A stretch of DNA of 64,000 nucleotides from Anthonomus grandis grandis. Taxonomy: Eukaryota > Arthropoda > Insecta > Coleoptera > Curculionidae. The notes beneath the pieces were generated by a model. It ran no database searches, was not told the origin of the DNA, and saw only the letters and a program-made list of their open reading frames with translations. Below are positions 1 through 12,386 of the stretch, piece after piece. Every line of letters begins with the position of its first letter. Within the stretch, counting starts at the first letter, position 1. The position numbers and the translations under genes were made by a program. Location of the stretch: the NCBI RefSeq assembly GCF_022605725.1, contig NC_065552.1, forward strand, positions 23,392,785 to 23,456,784, given 5' to 3'.

Positions 1-1198
1 TCTTCTCAAGTCCTTCAAGTAACTAACGGCTTTTTATGTATTGCTACGATTATTAATATTATGCTATTTAGCTGATAATAGTTTTAGGGATAACCTCAAG
101 CAGTAAATAAATATTTTACTTTATTAGTTATATCAACTCAATAAAAAAAATTATTGGGTGAACCAAAAACCTGCGAGGGGAGTATAAGTTCCAAAAAAAA
201 CTAATTGAATTGATATATAGTTTGATATTTAAAAATGATCCCACAATTCCTTAATAGAATTTCTCGTTTTTTTTTAACTGATCAAGTGAAAAATATATAG
301 CGGTACCTCTATAATAAGAGGCATCAATGGCTAGTGGTTCCCACGAAGCACCGTTGAAAATGTATTTTTCTTCGGAACGTAGTCGTCCTAGAACGAAAAA
401 AATTACGGTATTCGCAAACCTGAGCAATGCCCATAAATAAGTATATCAGTATTTCCTGATTTAGTAATATTTTTTTTAAACTGAAAGTTGACATGATAAA
501 ATAATAAACGACCCTACTTTAAATGCAATCAGTTGAAGGCTAGGGCGAAAAAGTTATTGTACTCACATGAGCATAGAACACAATATACCTAACGTCTAAA
601 AAATAAATATTTTTTTAAAGGTCAAAAATTTGCTAAATTTTATTGGCCACATAACACAATTTTCCTAAACGATATGCACATATTCCGAAAGCCCAAAGTC
701 TTATTGATTAAATGTCAAAATTCTCTGACATTTTCATTAATAATCCTTGAATGTCGATATGAAAATGTGTTTAACATCTAAATTCGTGGTCCTGTAAAAA
801 AGATGTGATCTTCTTGCATAGTATAGTTTTTGATTGATTAACTGGTATAATCACCCCGCACATACAGTATTTTACGCGTCGAAAAAGATGCATAAATCAT
901 AAATTAGTAGGTTCCTCTCGGTTGTTCAGCTTAGCTACTAGCCTTATGCACCGTCTTTTTAATTTAACATCAGGGGCATAACCCCTATTCAGCAATTGCA
1001 TAGCCTATGGTTAAGCTGAAGTAGTCATGATTTTCTGGTAATACGCGTTGTTTGGATTAAGATTTGGATTAAGACATTTAGAAAGATTTTTTCTTCGGGT
1101 GCACAGACTTAAAAAGCCTGCTTCAAAGTTGCTGAATATGACCCTCACAAGTTCATCCCAAAGTAGAGTTGCTCACCAGAGCAACTCTACTTTGGGTA
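1..1198. other. Intergenic, no gene recognised
   Basis: AT-rich sequence with no reading frame I can assign. The one 68-codon frame in it (from 1048) resembles nothing I know and runs into the hAT element. The only clear structure is the perfect palindrome at 1157-1196. Confidence 0.6.
1157..1196. repeat. Perfect 18-bp fold-back palindrome
   Basis: Left arm 1157-1174 (CCCAAAGTAGAGTTGCTC) and right arm 1179-1196 are exact reverse complements around a 4-base spacer ACCA. The right arm ends three bases before the target duplication of the hAT element. The right flank of the hAT does not repeat the palindrome. Confidence 0.95.
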
Positions 1199-1206
1199 AT
1201 CTAGGG

Positions 1207-3646
1207 CAGTGTTACACAAAATTTTTTCGTGACGGAACCCTTTTAAAAAACTAAATTTTTAACGGAACCCTAAACTCTAAACTAAAATTAAAAACAGTTA
1301 TATGAGAATTGTTTATTAATAATCATACAAAAAAAGATAGATACAGTAAGTAGTGAGTTAGTAAGCAAATGATAACCCTAAGTTCATTTAATGCGAGGCA
1401 CGTAATAGTTTTTTATTCCTCATCAACTGGATAGGCTTGATAGAAGAAAGTTGAATTCTCATGTCTGGTTCGGCATTCAGTCTATTGCGGTATTTTGTTT
1501 TCGTAGCTGTATATACTGAAAATCCCGTTTCACACAAATACGTTGTTGGGAACGACAGAAGAACATTCAAAGCTTCTGTGGCAAGTTGTGGATAGTCATC
1601 ACGAACTCTGTACCAAAAATCATTTAGTGAAATTGTTTTGAACAATGATTCCATGCTTGTATCCGATGTGATTTCTAAAAATGATCCATAGAAATGATTC
1701 ATCTGATTTCACATATTTTCAGGCTTCTGCAATTTAGATGAAAAAGGGTTTTGAATCTGAAATTTTCTTTTAAAGGTAGTTATTTTGTTGTTAGCATTGA
1801 AAACTGTTGTATGTTTTCCTTGTAGTAACAGGTTTAATTCGTTAATTTTTCCAAACATGTCTGCTAAAAATGCTAGTCTAAATAACCAGCTTTTATCGGA
1901 CAAACAATTTTTTAAATTAAAAGGACCATCAGTAAGAAAAGCTTCTAATTCTGTTCTTAGTTTAAAAAGCCTTGTCAAAATTTTACTCCGACATAACCAT
2001 TTCACTTCAGTATGGAGCAATAGTGTTTTATGATCGCTACCATAATCTTCACATAATATTGAGAACAATCGGGATTGTAGTGGACGTGACTTGACAAAAT
2101 TAATTATTTTTACTGGCTCATCAAGAACCAATTTTAGATTTGGTGGCATTTTCTTAACCACGGCTGGAACTATAATTTGGCGCTTTCATTTTTATTCGTG
2201 ATATTGCTCCTGCTGTTCTACCTGTCAGTGCCTTAGCTCCATCGATACAAATGTCAATGCAATCGTTCCAATCGAGTTGGTTTTCTTCAAAAAATATGTT
2301 AATCGTGTTAAAAATTTCTTCTCCGGTTGTGTTAGTAGGCAGCGATGAGCACATAAGCAAGTCTTCTTCGAGTGAATGTTTATATGGACATCGCACAATT
2401 ACTAGCAAGATGGCCAGCCCAGCAATCAGTCGACTCATCCATTTGCAAGACGAATTTATTATTTTAAAGCCGTGAAACCAGTTCTTGTTTTATGTTTGCT
2501 GCGATATCCCCAATTCGGCGCGTAACTCTATCGTTCGAAAGCGGCACTGTAGAAAGATGCTTTACAGATTTTTCGTCGAGCATACATTTTGTTATGTCTA
2601 CCACACATGGTTTTATTAGGTTTTCAGCGATAGTGTGCGCTTCTCCTGCTTGGGCAATGCGGTAACTAACCAAATACGATTCCTCCGTGGCCTTTTCATT
2701 CACAGTCTGAGTCGCATACGTCATAGTTTTTTGGCTTCTTAATAATTGTTCTTATTTACGTAAGTCGAGATGTTTCTAACAGTTTCTAAATGTCGGCACA
2801 TCTTAGCAGGTACCATCGAACTATTAGGAAGGAGTTTGCTGCACAACATACAAAGAGGTGAGCCGTTGGAATCAACAAATCCGAGATTAATGTATGATTC
2901 GTCATACTTCTGTTTTTTCACCTTCAGTGTGTCATTAGATGTTTTACTACTTGAACTTGAAACCATAAAACTAGAACTTGACGCCGTCATATTATCTTGA
3001 TTTGAATTTGACGCACCACAGCCAAGCGAACCACATTTTTTGCAACACTTTTAAGCCAGCGCTCCATTCTTCTTTAACACTAATTTGATTTGGTCAATTT
3101 TATGACAAATAGTATCTGTTGACGCACGAAATACAAGATTTTACAACCACTACGACAGGACAAGCGAACATAAAATACTGAGCGCGGTGTGAGTAAATTT
3201 TGCGGTACGTTCCTTGATTCATAAATTCTCCGCGCCAAACAATCCTCCTTTATATTATACCAGCAACCATCGAATCATCTCGAATTCCTCAGAAACTTCG
3301 GAGAGCCAGACGATTTTCTCCGAAGTACGCGTCGACGCACGAGCACGAGAAACAGCGCGACGCACCGAGGTCATTCGATTGCTTATAATCCGGGGGCAAA
3401 TGGTGGCGTACGAGTAACGCTGTAACATTTTGATGTAATAGGTCGGGCATTTACTTAATAATACATATATTACATTTTCGTATATGTACCAGTAACACCT
3501 ATAAGTAGGTGTTTTGTTTTGGTTGCCTATTTTTATCTTAGGTAATTTTATTCTTACAGGGTCCACTTTAATACATGCATTCATTTATTATGACTACTGG
3601 CGGAGCCCTACCGGAGGTTTCGCGGAGCACCGTTTGAGTAACGCTG
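1207..3646 (-). mobile_element. hAT DNA transposon, complete ends, dead transposase
   Basis: The element is 2440 bp and is flanked by an exact 8-bp target duplication ATCTAGGG (1199-1206 and 3647-3654), the length made by hAT transposases. The terminal inverted repeats are short and imperfect: CAGTGTTACACAAA at the left and CAGCGTTACTCAAA read inward from the right. A further copy of the end motif GAGTAACGCTG lies inside at about 3410. The broken transposase is on the minus strand. The intact duplication with decayed coding sequence indicates an old insertion that was not rearranged. Confidence 0.92.
1388..2990 (-). pseudogene. Broken hAT (ZBED/SCAND3-like) transposase
   Basis: The transposase is read in pieces on the minus strand: 2990-2739, 2724-2464, 2438-2154, 2161-1709 and 1702-1388. 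The first piece has a BED-like zinc finger with CMLC and a following HLET; the usual second His is replaced (HLETVR). The middle pieces match the transposase core of the ZBED/FAM200/SCAND3-like group. The last piece carries the hAT C-terminal dimerisation region (EALNVLLSFPTTYLCETGFS). At least three frame breaks separate the pieces, so no functional protein is expected. It lies inside an element with intact ends and target duplication. The family call is from remembered motifs. Confidence 0.88.
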
Positions 3647-3725
3647 ATCTAGGGTAATCTACTTTACAAGAAAGTAATCTTGATTGACACAGCAGACTCC
3701 TTAATTCCATAAACCTCTATTTGAG

Positions 3726-3776
3726 ATCATCGTTATTATCATAACATACCAGCCATGTTATGATAATAACGATGAT
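3726..3776. repeat. Perfect 22-bp fold-back palindrome
   Basis: Left arm 3726-3747 (begins ATCATCGTTATTATC) and right arm 3755-3776 are exact reverse complements with a 7-base spacer ACCAGCC. It lies just downstream of the hAT element. No element ends or target duplication are visible around it. Confidence 0.95.
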
Positions 3777-3889
3777 AACAAATCATAACATACAATCCAA
3801 GTTCAACGTAATTTATGATAACAAGCGCATTCAATTCCTAGCTCAGACATTAAATCATCTCGCGACAGGACCGATTATGTAATTAAAAA

Positions 3890-5440
3890 TCAGATCGATT
3901 TTATACTTGTGAATAAAATATATCGAAATAGCTGTAAGTCAGTAAAAGCCTATCCAGGAGCTGACATACATTCAAATGATAATCTTTTGTCAGTGTATTC
4001 AAGATAAGGATGAAGAGAGTTTAAAGAGAGCGTAAGCTTAGTACGTAAGTAATGATTTACGAAAACAAAAAGAACCATCAAAAAGCCAACAAGTAGAAAC
4101 CTACCTTAATATCTAAACCAGAGAACCCTATCAGGCCCGAGCCATGAAGATCAATTGACTAAAATCAGCACGACAATTAAGAATAAGAAAGGTTCCTTGT
4201 TATCTGATAAAATGACAAAGAAACCCTGAATGACCTACGAGATTTTGCAGTTAATGGAACTATAAAGAATAGAGAATGACGATGATAGCATATCATAAAC
4301 AAAATCATTAAAATAAAGGTCCGTCAAGGCAAGGAAAGACATTAAAGAATAGTGTACTAAAATAGAAACAATGCAGGTTATGCACGATACTTTGAACGTA
4401 TATCGAATGGTTAAAAAATAACTGGGACGTCTAAAATTAAACATGTGACCACTCTAACCAACAATAAAGGAATTCCTATAACTAATGGTGCTGACTTAAA
4501 AGACCCATGGAAAACATACATTCTTTTATGACACAGGACTCCCGAACCTTCCAAAGTAAATGAGAAGACTCAGAGCAGAAGAGTTAGAGCAGCAACCAAA
4601 TCCAAGAAGGAACGAAAATCCCCGAAACCCGATAATATAAATATAGAGTTCTTAAAACTTTTTGAAGAAGACAGTAGGAGGTGGTTAATAAATGTGATTA
4701 ATAAGATCGCACGAGTGACTCACATCAGAGTTCATCATTTTGCCTAAAAAATTAGGACCTAAAACTTTAGAACAGTAAATGTGATGAGCTAATTCTAAAA
4801 ATTATACACAGAAGAATCTACAAGATTTGTGAAGAGCAAATAGTACTCACACAATTTTATTTTAGAGTGCAATAGAAACACGAGAGGACAAACATTAAAG
4901 CTGTGTGTTTGCATGTTTTGTTAGCTTATCTATTAAATGCCTTCTGGTGCATTTAATAGAAAAAAATATCGAAAAATCGTAGAAGGTATTCTGAAAAACG
5001 TAGGCTTGGATGGAAGGGACATCAACATAATAGTCAACCTGTATTGGAATTAATCAGCTTTTGTCAGAATCGGAAATGAGAAAACAGACCAAATGAAGAC
5101 ACTGAAGGTTATAAGGTTAATATTTATTTAGAATTCATATTTAGAGAAGCCTTAGAACACATAGATTCAAGAATATCCTTGAATAGAGAATGAGTGAATA
5201 ATATTTGTTACGCAGACGATGTGGTCGTTTTTTTCGACAGCAAAGAGGGAAGATTACAAAATCTTGAATGAATAGAATAGCAGAGTGCAGTCCACTATAT
5301 GGCCTAGATATTAATATTAAAAAGACAAAACTAATGATTATAAGCAAAGGCAACATTAATAACTGTCAGTTTATAATCAGCAAAAACTGATAGAACGGGT
5401 GAGCAGTAATACTTATCCCGGAAATCTGATGAACGAATAA
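3890..5440 (+). pseudogene. RTE-like LINE remnant (endonuclease end plus RT)
   Basis: Conceptual translation in shifting frames on the + strand gives the pieces of an RTE-type LINE in order. First comes an endonuclease C-terminus (KSVKAYPGADIHSNDNLL, near 3925-3990), then a linker segment (YEILQLMEL, near 4235). The reverse transcriptase fingers follow (FEEDSRRWLINVINKIAR, near 4660; IIHRRIYKICEEQI, near 4805), then NVGLDGRDINIIVNLYWN (near 5000) and the catalytic box YADDVVVF (near 5210). Stops and frameshifts interrupt every segment. The family assignment rests on similarity to insect RTE-like elements I remember. The 3' end is unclear. Confidence 0.8.
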
Positions 5441-5667
5441 TGGGATCATTCGCAGGTACTACGAAGCAGAATTTAAAAGGCAAGAACTACAGTCGGCAAG
5501 ATGAGGCGGCTATTTACAAGCCATCAGATAACATTGCATACCAAGATAAGACTCCTGCGCTGCTACGCGTTCTTTGTCCTATGTTAGGAGGTAAAAGTAT
5601 GGACACTTACTGTTATGAATGTGGTGGTGTCATCTGCGAAAAGGATCAGCCCCACTACTCCCGGTAG
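5440..5667 (+). other. Unassigned 75-codon ORF with a Cys cluster
   Basis: An open frame at the end of the RTE remnant. Its C-terminal part has YCYECGGVICEKDQ, a CxxC-type cluster that could be a zinc-binding remnant of a transposon protein. It also contains KPSDNIAYQDKTPALL, which I do not recognise. No splice partner or promoter is visible. It is most likely a fragment of a mobile-element protein rather than a host gene. Confidence 0.3.
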
Positions 5668-6900
5668 ATAAGCAAGGTCTTTTATAAAAATAAGACCCTA
5701 GAACCGGTTCTTGAGGAACTTGCAGTGAACTAGGAATTGAAATAAATTGACTCTGTGCGATTTGATAAGTATGAACTTAATAGTTGGATACATTCTGCCT
5801 CAAAACCATGATGGGGGCAGTTTGAAAAAATGTATATTATACGAAACACAATAAAAAGCCTTAGTCAGATCCAAACTCGATCAAACAAGCGTTATACCTC
5901 AGAAACTATAATAATCTTAGTTTTGTAATTTTGTGTGCATGTATCATAAAATAGGTTCATTTAATACTGCCCATTTGCGAGCGTTAGTTGGCACTAGGTG
6001 GTAGGAAAAATCAATTAAATATGAGTTCTTTTGAAAAATATGAGGAAAATGTTATTGCTTAGAGATCAGGATTTTCCAGATAGACAATCAGGTTTTCGTA
6101 TTGGCTTCGGGCAACCAGAAGCTTACGAAAAATAATCGTATGGAGGCTGCGCTTTATTACAATAAACCGATAATATTTCCTTATAAGATAATTTTGTTAT
6201 ATTATTTAAACCTCTTAATATATGTACCAATTTAAAATACAGTTAACACCTATAACACAGACACCACGAAATTTCAATTTTAACCTCATTACCGCAGGGT
6301 GAGTATTTTAGATGGAAGTTTTTTGCTGACACATTGCGGCTCTATTTTTAAGAGTGAGGGTGTTTTTTTGTCGGTGTACATTTTCTATTATTTTTAGGGC
6401 TTTTAGGGTCGAAGGCGCTAAGGCCGACAGAGAGCATCATTAGTCTTAATATGTTAAAAGTCATTAGATTGGTCGCGTGAAACAAACATTTTAGGTAATA
6501 GGAAGTAATTTATTTGACTTAACCAAACTGTTGAATATAAGAAATATTAAATTTGAAAAAAAAAATGTAATATGGGTACCATGGAATATTTACGATTTGC
6601 TTGGTCAGTATAGATTGTAATACAAGAATGTTCTCTATTACTGTATTCACGAATTTTGCCTCACTTTGAGATTTGGAAATGGGCTGGATATAGAAAGTTT
6701 CAATTTTATCAAAATGATCTTCATATTTTGTTACTTTTCTAATGGTTTAATTCGTATTTCTTACTAATGGCTGGAAATACCAATGAATTCATTTGAGTTT
6801 TACATTTTGTATCTGCCAGGCTAACCACCATTAATTTCTCATCGTGATCACTTGGCTTGGATAGTACTTCTCTTTTTAATCCCTTTACTAATAAAGGTTT
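5668..6900. other. No gene recognised
   Basis: AT-rich, with stops in all frames. No repeat ends or coding motif were recognised. A short G/C-richer patch near 6240-6440 has no assignable structure. Confidence 0.5.
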
Positions 6901-6944
6901 TATTCAGCAACTATCGCACAAGTAATAAATAATGACAAGTCTAT

Positions 6945-7740
6945 ATGTTATTCGCAATCAAGAGGCCAGGCATTATCACGACAGCAGTTGAACTTTTAGT
7001 CACCGAAGATTTTAATGTAAACTTTTTTAACCTCAATAACCTTATCACTTTGTCTCTTGAGAAATGTAACTTTTTGCAGATGATAAATAAACCTACGTGT
7101 ATCTCGGAAAATAATTGTACCCTTCTGGAGCCTATTTTAGTTTCGAAATGCGAAAAATGTGGTTTACATTAAGTTCTTGTATCAAGATACACTACTTTCG
7201 GGATCAGTAGGTAGCTCTGGGTCAACCTATTCTAAAATTTACAAACCCCACTAGCTTTAAAAATTTGAGAATAAAAAACATCTTATTTTTTTTCAATATT
7301 TTTGAGAAAGTTTTATATAGCCAGATATTGGGAGTATTGGAAAATAACTGTAAGGTTGATACAATTTATTCGGACTTCTCCTAAAGCATTTGATATAGTA
7401 AATCATCGAATAATGCCCAGATTCAAGGCTACTGCTTTGAAATAGTTAAGCAATATGCTGATTGGTCCCATTTATATAGGGTTGCTATCAGTCATCTAGC
7501 ATCATTCATATTATATTTGGTGTTCCTTAAGGTGACTGTTGTCCACTATTACTTTTAAATCTATGGAAGATATTGATCAATTCGTTAATTCTTGTTTACT
7601 TTATAACGATGACAAAAATGTATATAAAATTATAAATTTTAAGTACGATGAAGTCGTCTTGCAGATATATTTGATCGACTGGCGATTGGTATAGTCTAAG
7701 TTGTGTAACTCTTAGGTTTTGGAGAAATCGTCAAGTCGCA
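6945..7740 (+). pseudogene. LINE remnant, endonuclease plus RT
   Basis: The 75-codon frame at 6945-7172 matches the C-terminal half of a LINE endonuclease (EDFNVNFFNLNN, then QMINKPTCISENN and ILVSKCE, where active copies have a GDFN box and an IDHIFVS-like box). Downstream, in other frames, come reverse-transcriptase pieces: VDTIYSDFS with a following AFDIVNHR-like segment near 7370-7410, and YNDDKNVYKI near 7600-7630 at the position of the catalytic YADD. The Asp pair survives but the Ala is changed. It is a degraded Jockey- or CR1-like element. Confidence 0.7.
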
Positions 7741-7761
7741 GAATTAAAATAAATTATTATA

Positions 7762-8373
7762 CAGGGTGTTCATTTGAAAACTTCCCACCACGGATTTATC
7801 GAAAACCACTGTTTATAAAAAAACGCCGAAATACGTCAAAAGGTTTGTCAAGAGGGTCAACTTTCTAACCTAAAATTACTTCACCCCCTTTCACCCTCTG
7901 TCCCCCAGGGTCATCCCCTTAAAAATTTTAAATGGCAAGGGGTATCGAGTAATAGCTTGTTTAAAAGGTCTTCCGAAGTCCTTTATTTTGACGTTTGATT
8001 TTTTTTAAATCGGCCGATTCGTTTTTGAGAAAATTAGAAAAATCTTTGTTTATCTTAATTTGTTCAGATAGAAAACAAAAACATGAAAATATGAGTTTTT
8101 ATTTCAATAAGTGTTCAAAATGATGCCCGTTTTTGGACAAACAATGATATAGGCGATGTTCAAATTCCTGACGGACATTTTCAAAAACATGTTGTGGGAT
8201 ATCATGGCAGTTGTCGATGATGCGTTGACGAAGTTCATCCAAACTTTCAGGTTGGGGAGTAAACACAATAGATTTCAAATGACCCCATAGAAAAACGGTG
8301 TTATATCAGGAGATCTAGCAGGCCATTCTATAGGCCCCCTTCGCCCTATCCATTTATCTGGAAACTCGTCGTC
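7762..8373 (-). pseudogene. Mariner-like (DUF4817-type) transposase fragment, minus copy
   Basis: On the minus strand, 8373 down to about 8095 encodes the C-terminal half of a mariner-like transposase. It reads DEFPDKWIGRRGPIEWPARS, then SPDIT, and ends with ENVRQEFEHRLYHCLSKNG. The presumed element end TACAGGGTGTTC lies near 7760, a sequence common at insect mariner-type ends. The N-terminal half is missing. The truncation point is the centre of an inverted duplication with the next entry. Confidence 0.75.
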
Positions 8374-8535
8374 TGAAATATATTTCCAGCAAGACGGCGC
8401 TCCTCCTCACTATGTTCTTCCCGTTCGGCAATGGCTAGACGACGAGTTTCTAGATAAATGAATAGGGCGAAGGGGTTCTATAGAATGGCCTGCTAGATCT
8501 CCTGATATAACGCCGTTAGACTTTTTTCAACAACA
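8374..8535 (+). pseudogene. Mariner-like transposase fragment, inverted plus copy
   Basis: On the + strand this encodes the same transposase region as its left neighbour (QQDGAPPHYVLPVRQWLDD, then IGRRGSIEWPARSPDI). The two are in head-to-head orientation: the block around 8303-8370 is repeated as its reverse complement at about 8436-8512. The copies differ at several bases (one has a stop after DEFLDK). They are therefore either two insertions or an old inverted duplication that has since diverged. Confidence 0.8.
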
Positions 8536-8559
8536 GTCAGTATGAACTCAGTGAGTGTC

Positions 8560-9060
8560 AGTCAAGTTCAAGTTTATAAATTCATAAAGCATTGCGGAGG
8601 TAGTCTGCGGTGAATGGAGGATCCAACGAGATACCTACTCTTTTCCTAAATAAATACTTTTGTGTATTTACCACTAATATTTTTAATAAATCCCTAATCG
8701 CCGGTTACTTTCCTAAATATTGTAAAAAAAAATTTAAAACTGATTTACAAATGTGAATTTAGCAATCAGACTAATTAACGTACAGTTTGTAATCAAACAG
8801 AAATACCCAAATGAATCATCATCAATCAACCTTTTGACCAAAAAGCCTTCATGCACCTTTAGAAACATCAACTCTGAGCAGTTTGGTTTCATTAACTCTC
8901 ATTTAGGTCGACTGACTCAAACATTTAATTTTTTACTCTAATCAAACGGGCTTTCAAGTGGACTCGGTTTATACGAATTAATCTAAAGCCTTTGCCCGAG
9001 GAAATATACAATATTTATTCTTTACATTTTTATTTTATACGTTTACTTCAATGCATTTTG
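8560..9060 (+). pseudogene. LINE reverse-transcriptase remnant
   Basis: Frame-shifted pieces on the + strand resemble the fingers and palm of a LINE RT: TFVYLPLIFLINP near 8655, SEQFGF near 8875 (active copies have a QFGFR box), and SKAFA near 8980 at the position of the first catalytic Asp box. All are degraded. The subfamily cannot be told. Confidence 0.5.
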
Positions 9061-9735
9061 GAAATCAGTAAATAACTTGCACATTTCCAATCATTTTCGG
9101 ATCGATTCGTTTAATTTCTTTTCGAATTCTTTGCTTTAATTTATCAACATTATTTGGTATATTCACATAAACCGATGATCTTGGATCTTGGATCTCTTTA
9201 TCCAATCCATCTATTAGGAAAAGTTGCATCAAGAACTATTGGAAAATAATAAGGTCTACTTACTTTCTAAGAAATTTCATAAAAAATTAATGTTGGCGTC
9301 ATAGTTTCTACTTGAGACACACTGTAACCAAAATTTTCATAGCAAAGGACGCATTGAATCAAATAATAATAATAATTAATTTGTTGTCCATTAAACATTA
9401 CTTGCAATAATCCTAGAATAAATTTTTAGGTTTTAAGTTCATACGTTTTGTTAGTCTGTTACGTCATATTTGACAAACCATTGACTTTAGGCATACCTAT
9501 AGCTTGCTATACAAAAAGTATTCAGAATTGTAAAACGTCATAATATACAGGGTGTTCTATTTAAAAAAATTAATATTGACGCCATAGTTTCTATACGTGA
9601 GGCACCCTGTATAGAAATTTTGTATTTCAGAAGACGCGCAAGTGACAATACTAATCGATGTGTCCAAAAAATAAAAGAAGAAAAAAACACCTGAATTTTA
9701 AATGAAATTGTTCCTTTCATTGTGAATGCGCTATA
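9060..9735 (-). mobile_element. Rearranged mariner-like remnant, same family as 43263-44249
   Basis: Several blocks match the better preserved copy at 43263-44249. These are the segment around TCGAATTCTTTGCTTTAA (9122), a short minus-strand transposase piece (FLDATFPNRWIG, near 9195-9240), the block with GGCGTCATAGTTTCTACTTG (9296), the stretch near 9340-9470, and the outer end (CACCTGAATTTTAAATG, near 9689) reaching about 9733. An extra pair of TACAGGGTG ends (9546 and inverted at 9604) is nested inside, marking a short solo-end insertion or rearrangement. Confidence 0.65.
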
Positions 9736-9789
9736 TATTCACATATTTTATAATTATTATTATATATTTTTAATCTGAATTGCAACACG

Positions 9790-10270
9790 TGTTCTATGGG
9801 ATTGTCCTCTACCACTAGCTTACATCTGAGCAGATCTTTCGCGATTGTCATACATTTGATTTTGTTAATACAGATGTTCATATTGAATTGGCTGCTTATT
9901 TGGAAGAACTGAAAGAGTTGTCTCTGTAAGTTGTTTTCTGATTCGCTGCATCATCGGCATAACACACCATACCAATTCTTTTTTTGATCAGTCTGTATCC
10001 GAGGTTAAGATTAAAGTTAAGATTAAAGACAAGTTTAAACAAAAAAGGACTTAGGGTGTCACCCTGTCTAATTCCTTCCGATGTTAGAATGTTTTCAGTT
10101 AATTGTTCTCCTGCGCGTTAGCCTTTGTTACGTTGTTCTTTTTAAGGTTATGGGATTTTTTTGTTATGTTCGCAGATGCATAATTTTTATTAATATATGT
10201 ACAATGTCTCGCAAACGAACCCTGTCAAATGCCATTTTTAGGTGAATAAAGCAAATATACGCTGGAATAA
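9790..10270 (-). pseudogene. LINE reverse-transcriptase remnant (RTE-like)
   Basis: On the minus strand, GIRQGDTLSPFLFKLVFNLN (10080-10020) and GMVCYADDA (near 9945-9970) are two adjacent RT palm motifs, including an intact YADD catalytic box. Further upstream on that strand, a piece reading RVRLRDIV lies near 10215. The GIRQGD form and the CYADDA box fit the RTE group. Confidence 0.75.
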
Positions 10271-12386
10271 TGTATACCCTAGCCGCTTCTTTTATTTTTT
10301 TTATATGCAGTAAAGTCTAATTTCTTTTGATAAACCGACCAGAAGAAAATTTATAATTAAAAAAGTCTGAAGAAAAATCGGCCCAGATGCATGAGCAAAA
10401 GTTCCTACTTTTAATAATAAGGGCAATGACAACTAAAATGGGACAGAGTATACAGCCAAATGAGAATCCCATGTCTGAAAGTTAATCTCTCGAACACATT
10501 TTTTGTGACCATTGAAACCAGCAAAAAAAAAGATGATCCAAGAAAATGATGACCAAATATTCTATGGATAAATAAGTGTCTTATTTTCAAACTGTAGATC
10601 TCTATAATAAAATCTACGATATCGCAAAAATACGATGAACAAGGATGGCAATAAGATTAATGATCATTTTTACACTATATCAATACAAATCGTCGTACTT
10701 AAAGGCAAGGGCATTCTCACGTTTCAGATATAAAATTGAACGGTTTTTTGTCCACCATGTTGAATATAATATAGATGACTTTACGTTTCGAGCGAGTTTT
10801 CTGTTCAATTGTTCATGGATGGTGCGTGAGAGGACGCGGTTACGTTACTCTTGAAGTATAGAACATCATCTTGTTCCCGATTGCTTTTGTTTGCTGTTTG
10901 GGTTGTTAAGACTTATAAAAACGATTTATCGTCAAGAGTTGCAGTTTATTCATGTCTTTGTTTGATACAGTTTGCGGATTTGTTTTGATATGGCCTTACC
11001 TATGCCATAAAAACAAATTCCAGATGATCGAGACACAGTAATTAAGAAATGGAATGACGATATAGAAATAAGGTGGATATCTTAGTATTATATTTATATG
11101 CCAATCTCAGTCTAAGGTATTATTAATAATAATAATAATAAAATGATGTTGTCTTTCATATGCGATATCTTGTAATTTAGCTTACCTTGAAGCGAACCAT
11201 ATAGATTTCAAACAAATACAAGGTCCAGTATTTCGAATACCCAAAATGTTAACCCAACAAAAAATTTTTCTGGATTTTTATCATTTTACGACATTTTTTG
11301 TTCCAATTTCCCGGTACTAAGCGCGGCCATAAATTTTCGACCTGCTGGCGAGATTTTGGCCATAATATAAACCAATAATGGGGCAATAAAAGCGACCTTC
11401 GTTCTGTTATAAAACTGTCACAGATCAATTTTCGAAAATTTTTGACTTTGTGCAGTCAGTTTTTGATTTTTATGTTTATTGGGGTCGTTTACTGCTTATG
11501 ATATAATGAGGTTTATGGTTGGCGAAACTTTCTGCCTTGACTTCTGCCAAGCGTGGTTGTCCTATCATATAAATGGTAATAAGTGTTGTCACATAATAAG
11601 AGGGTGAATCTAGTAGAAAATCAGTTAAAGTTCTTAATAACTGAGAAAATATTGCAGATATCTTTATAAAACCATGTACATGTACCAATATTTTCCAAGC
11701 ATCAAGATGCATCTACAAAATTTGTTATTTTCTCTATCAGTAGAGCCGTAAGGGTTTTGCTTTAAGAAAAAAATACTACGCCACTACTGTCTCTTAAAAT
11801 AAATATGATTTTCCAAATTCTCAATAATTTTTGATCAAATTTAATGTCCCGGCTTTTCTTTGTCCGACGTTTGGTTTTCGCTTGTAAAAATTAAAATCGG
11901 TTTATTTCCGATGCGGTATGGAAAAAATTGTGCATTAACTCATACAAAAAATATTTACGTTGATATATAAAGTTTTAAGAATATAAAAAAGAGGACGATG
12001 AAGGAATATTGAAATTAAATAATTAATTACACATAATTTAATCGAATATATGCAGATAGAGACGCAATAAGCAGGCCGCAACACGACTCTAAAAAACTGA
12101 CCGCAAAGTAGTAAGTTTTAATTCGTTTCTTAAATATTTTGTGTTAAACAGAGAAATCGGAAATTTGATAAATCTTAATATGCAGGTTGGGGTTAAAGAT
12201 TATGCATTATCCAAAATAATGGTAACATCGGTCGTTTGATAGCTATTATCTGTTTTTATTAGGGATTTGTTTTCAATTACATTTGAAAATATACAGATTC
12301 CCATTTTTAAATGTTCATTCGAATCTTGAAACATCGATTTGTTTTAAGGAAAAAGTCTATTCTGAAGTGGAGTCAATATAATATTG
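10271..12386. other. No gene recognised; short AAT microsatellite
   Basis: About 2.1 kb without an assignable reading frame. A short (AAT)n run lies near 11122-11143. The frames at 10645-10854 (+) and 11476-11712 (-) show no family motif and look like chance ORFs. Confidence 0.5.

Noticed and set aside
5440..5667. Host gene with a zinc-finger-like Cys cluster
   Set aside because: It is isolated, without splice partners or promoter, and joined to a LINE remnant. Listed only as an unassigned ORF.
10645..10854. 69-codon ORF
   Set aside because: No family motif and no neighbouring signals; consistent with a chance frame.
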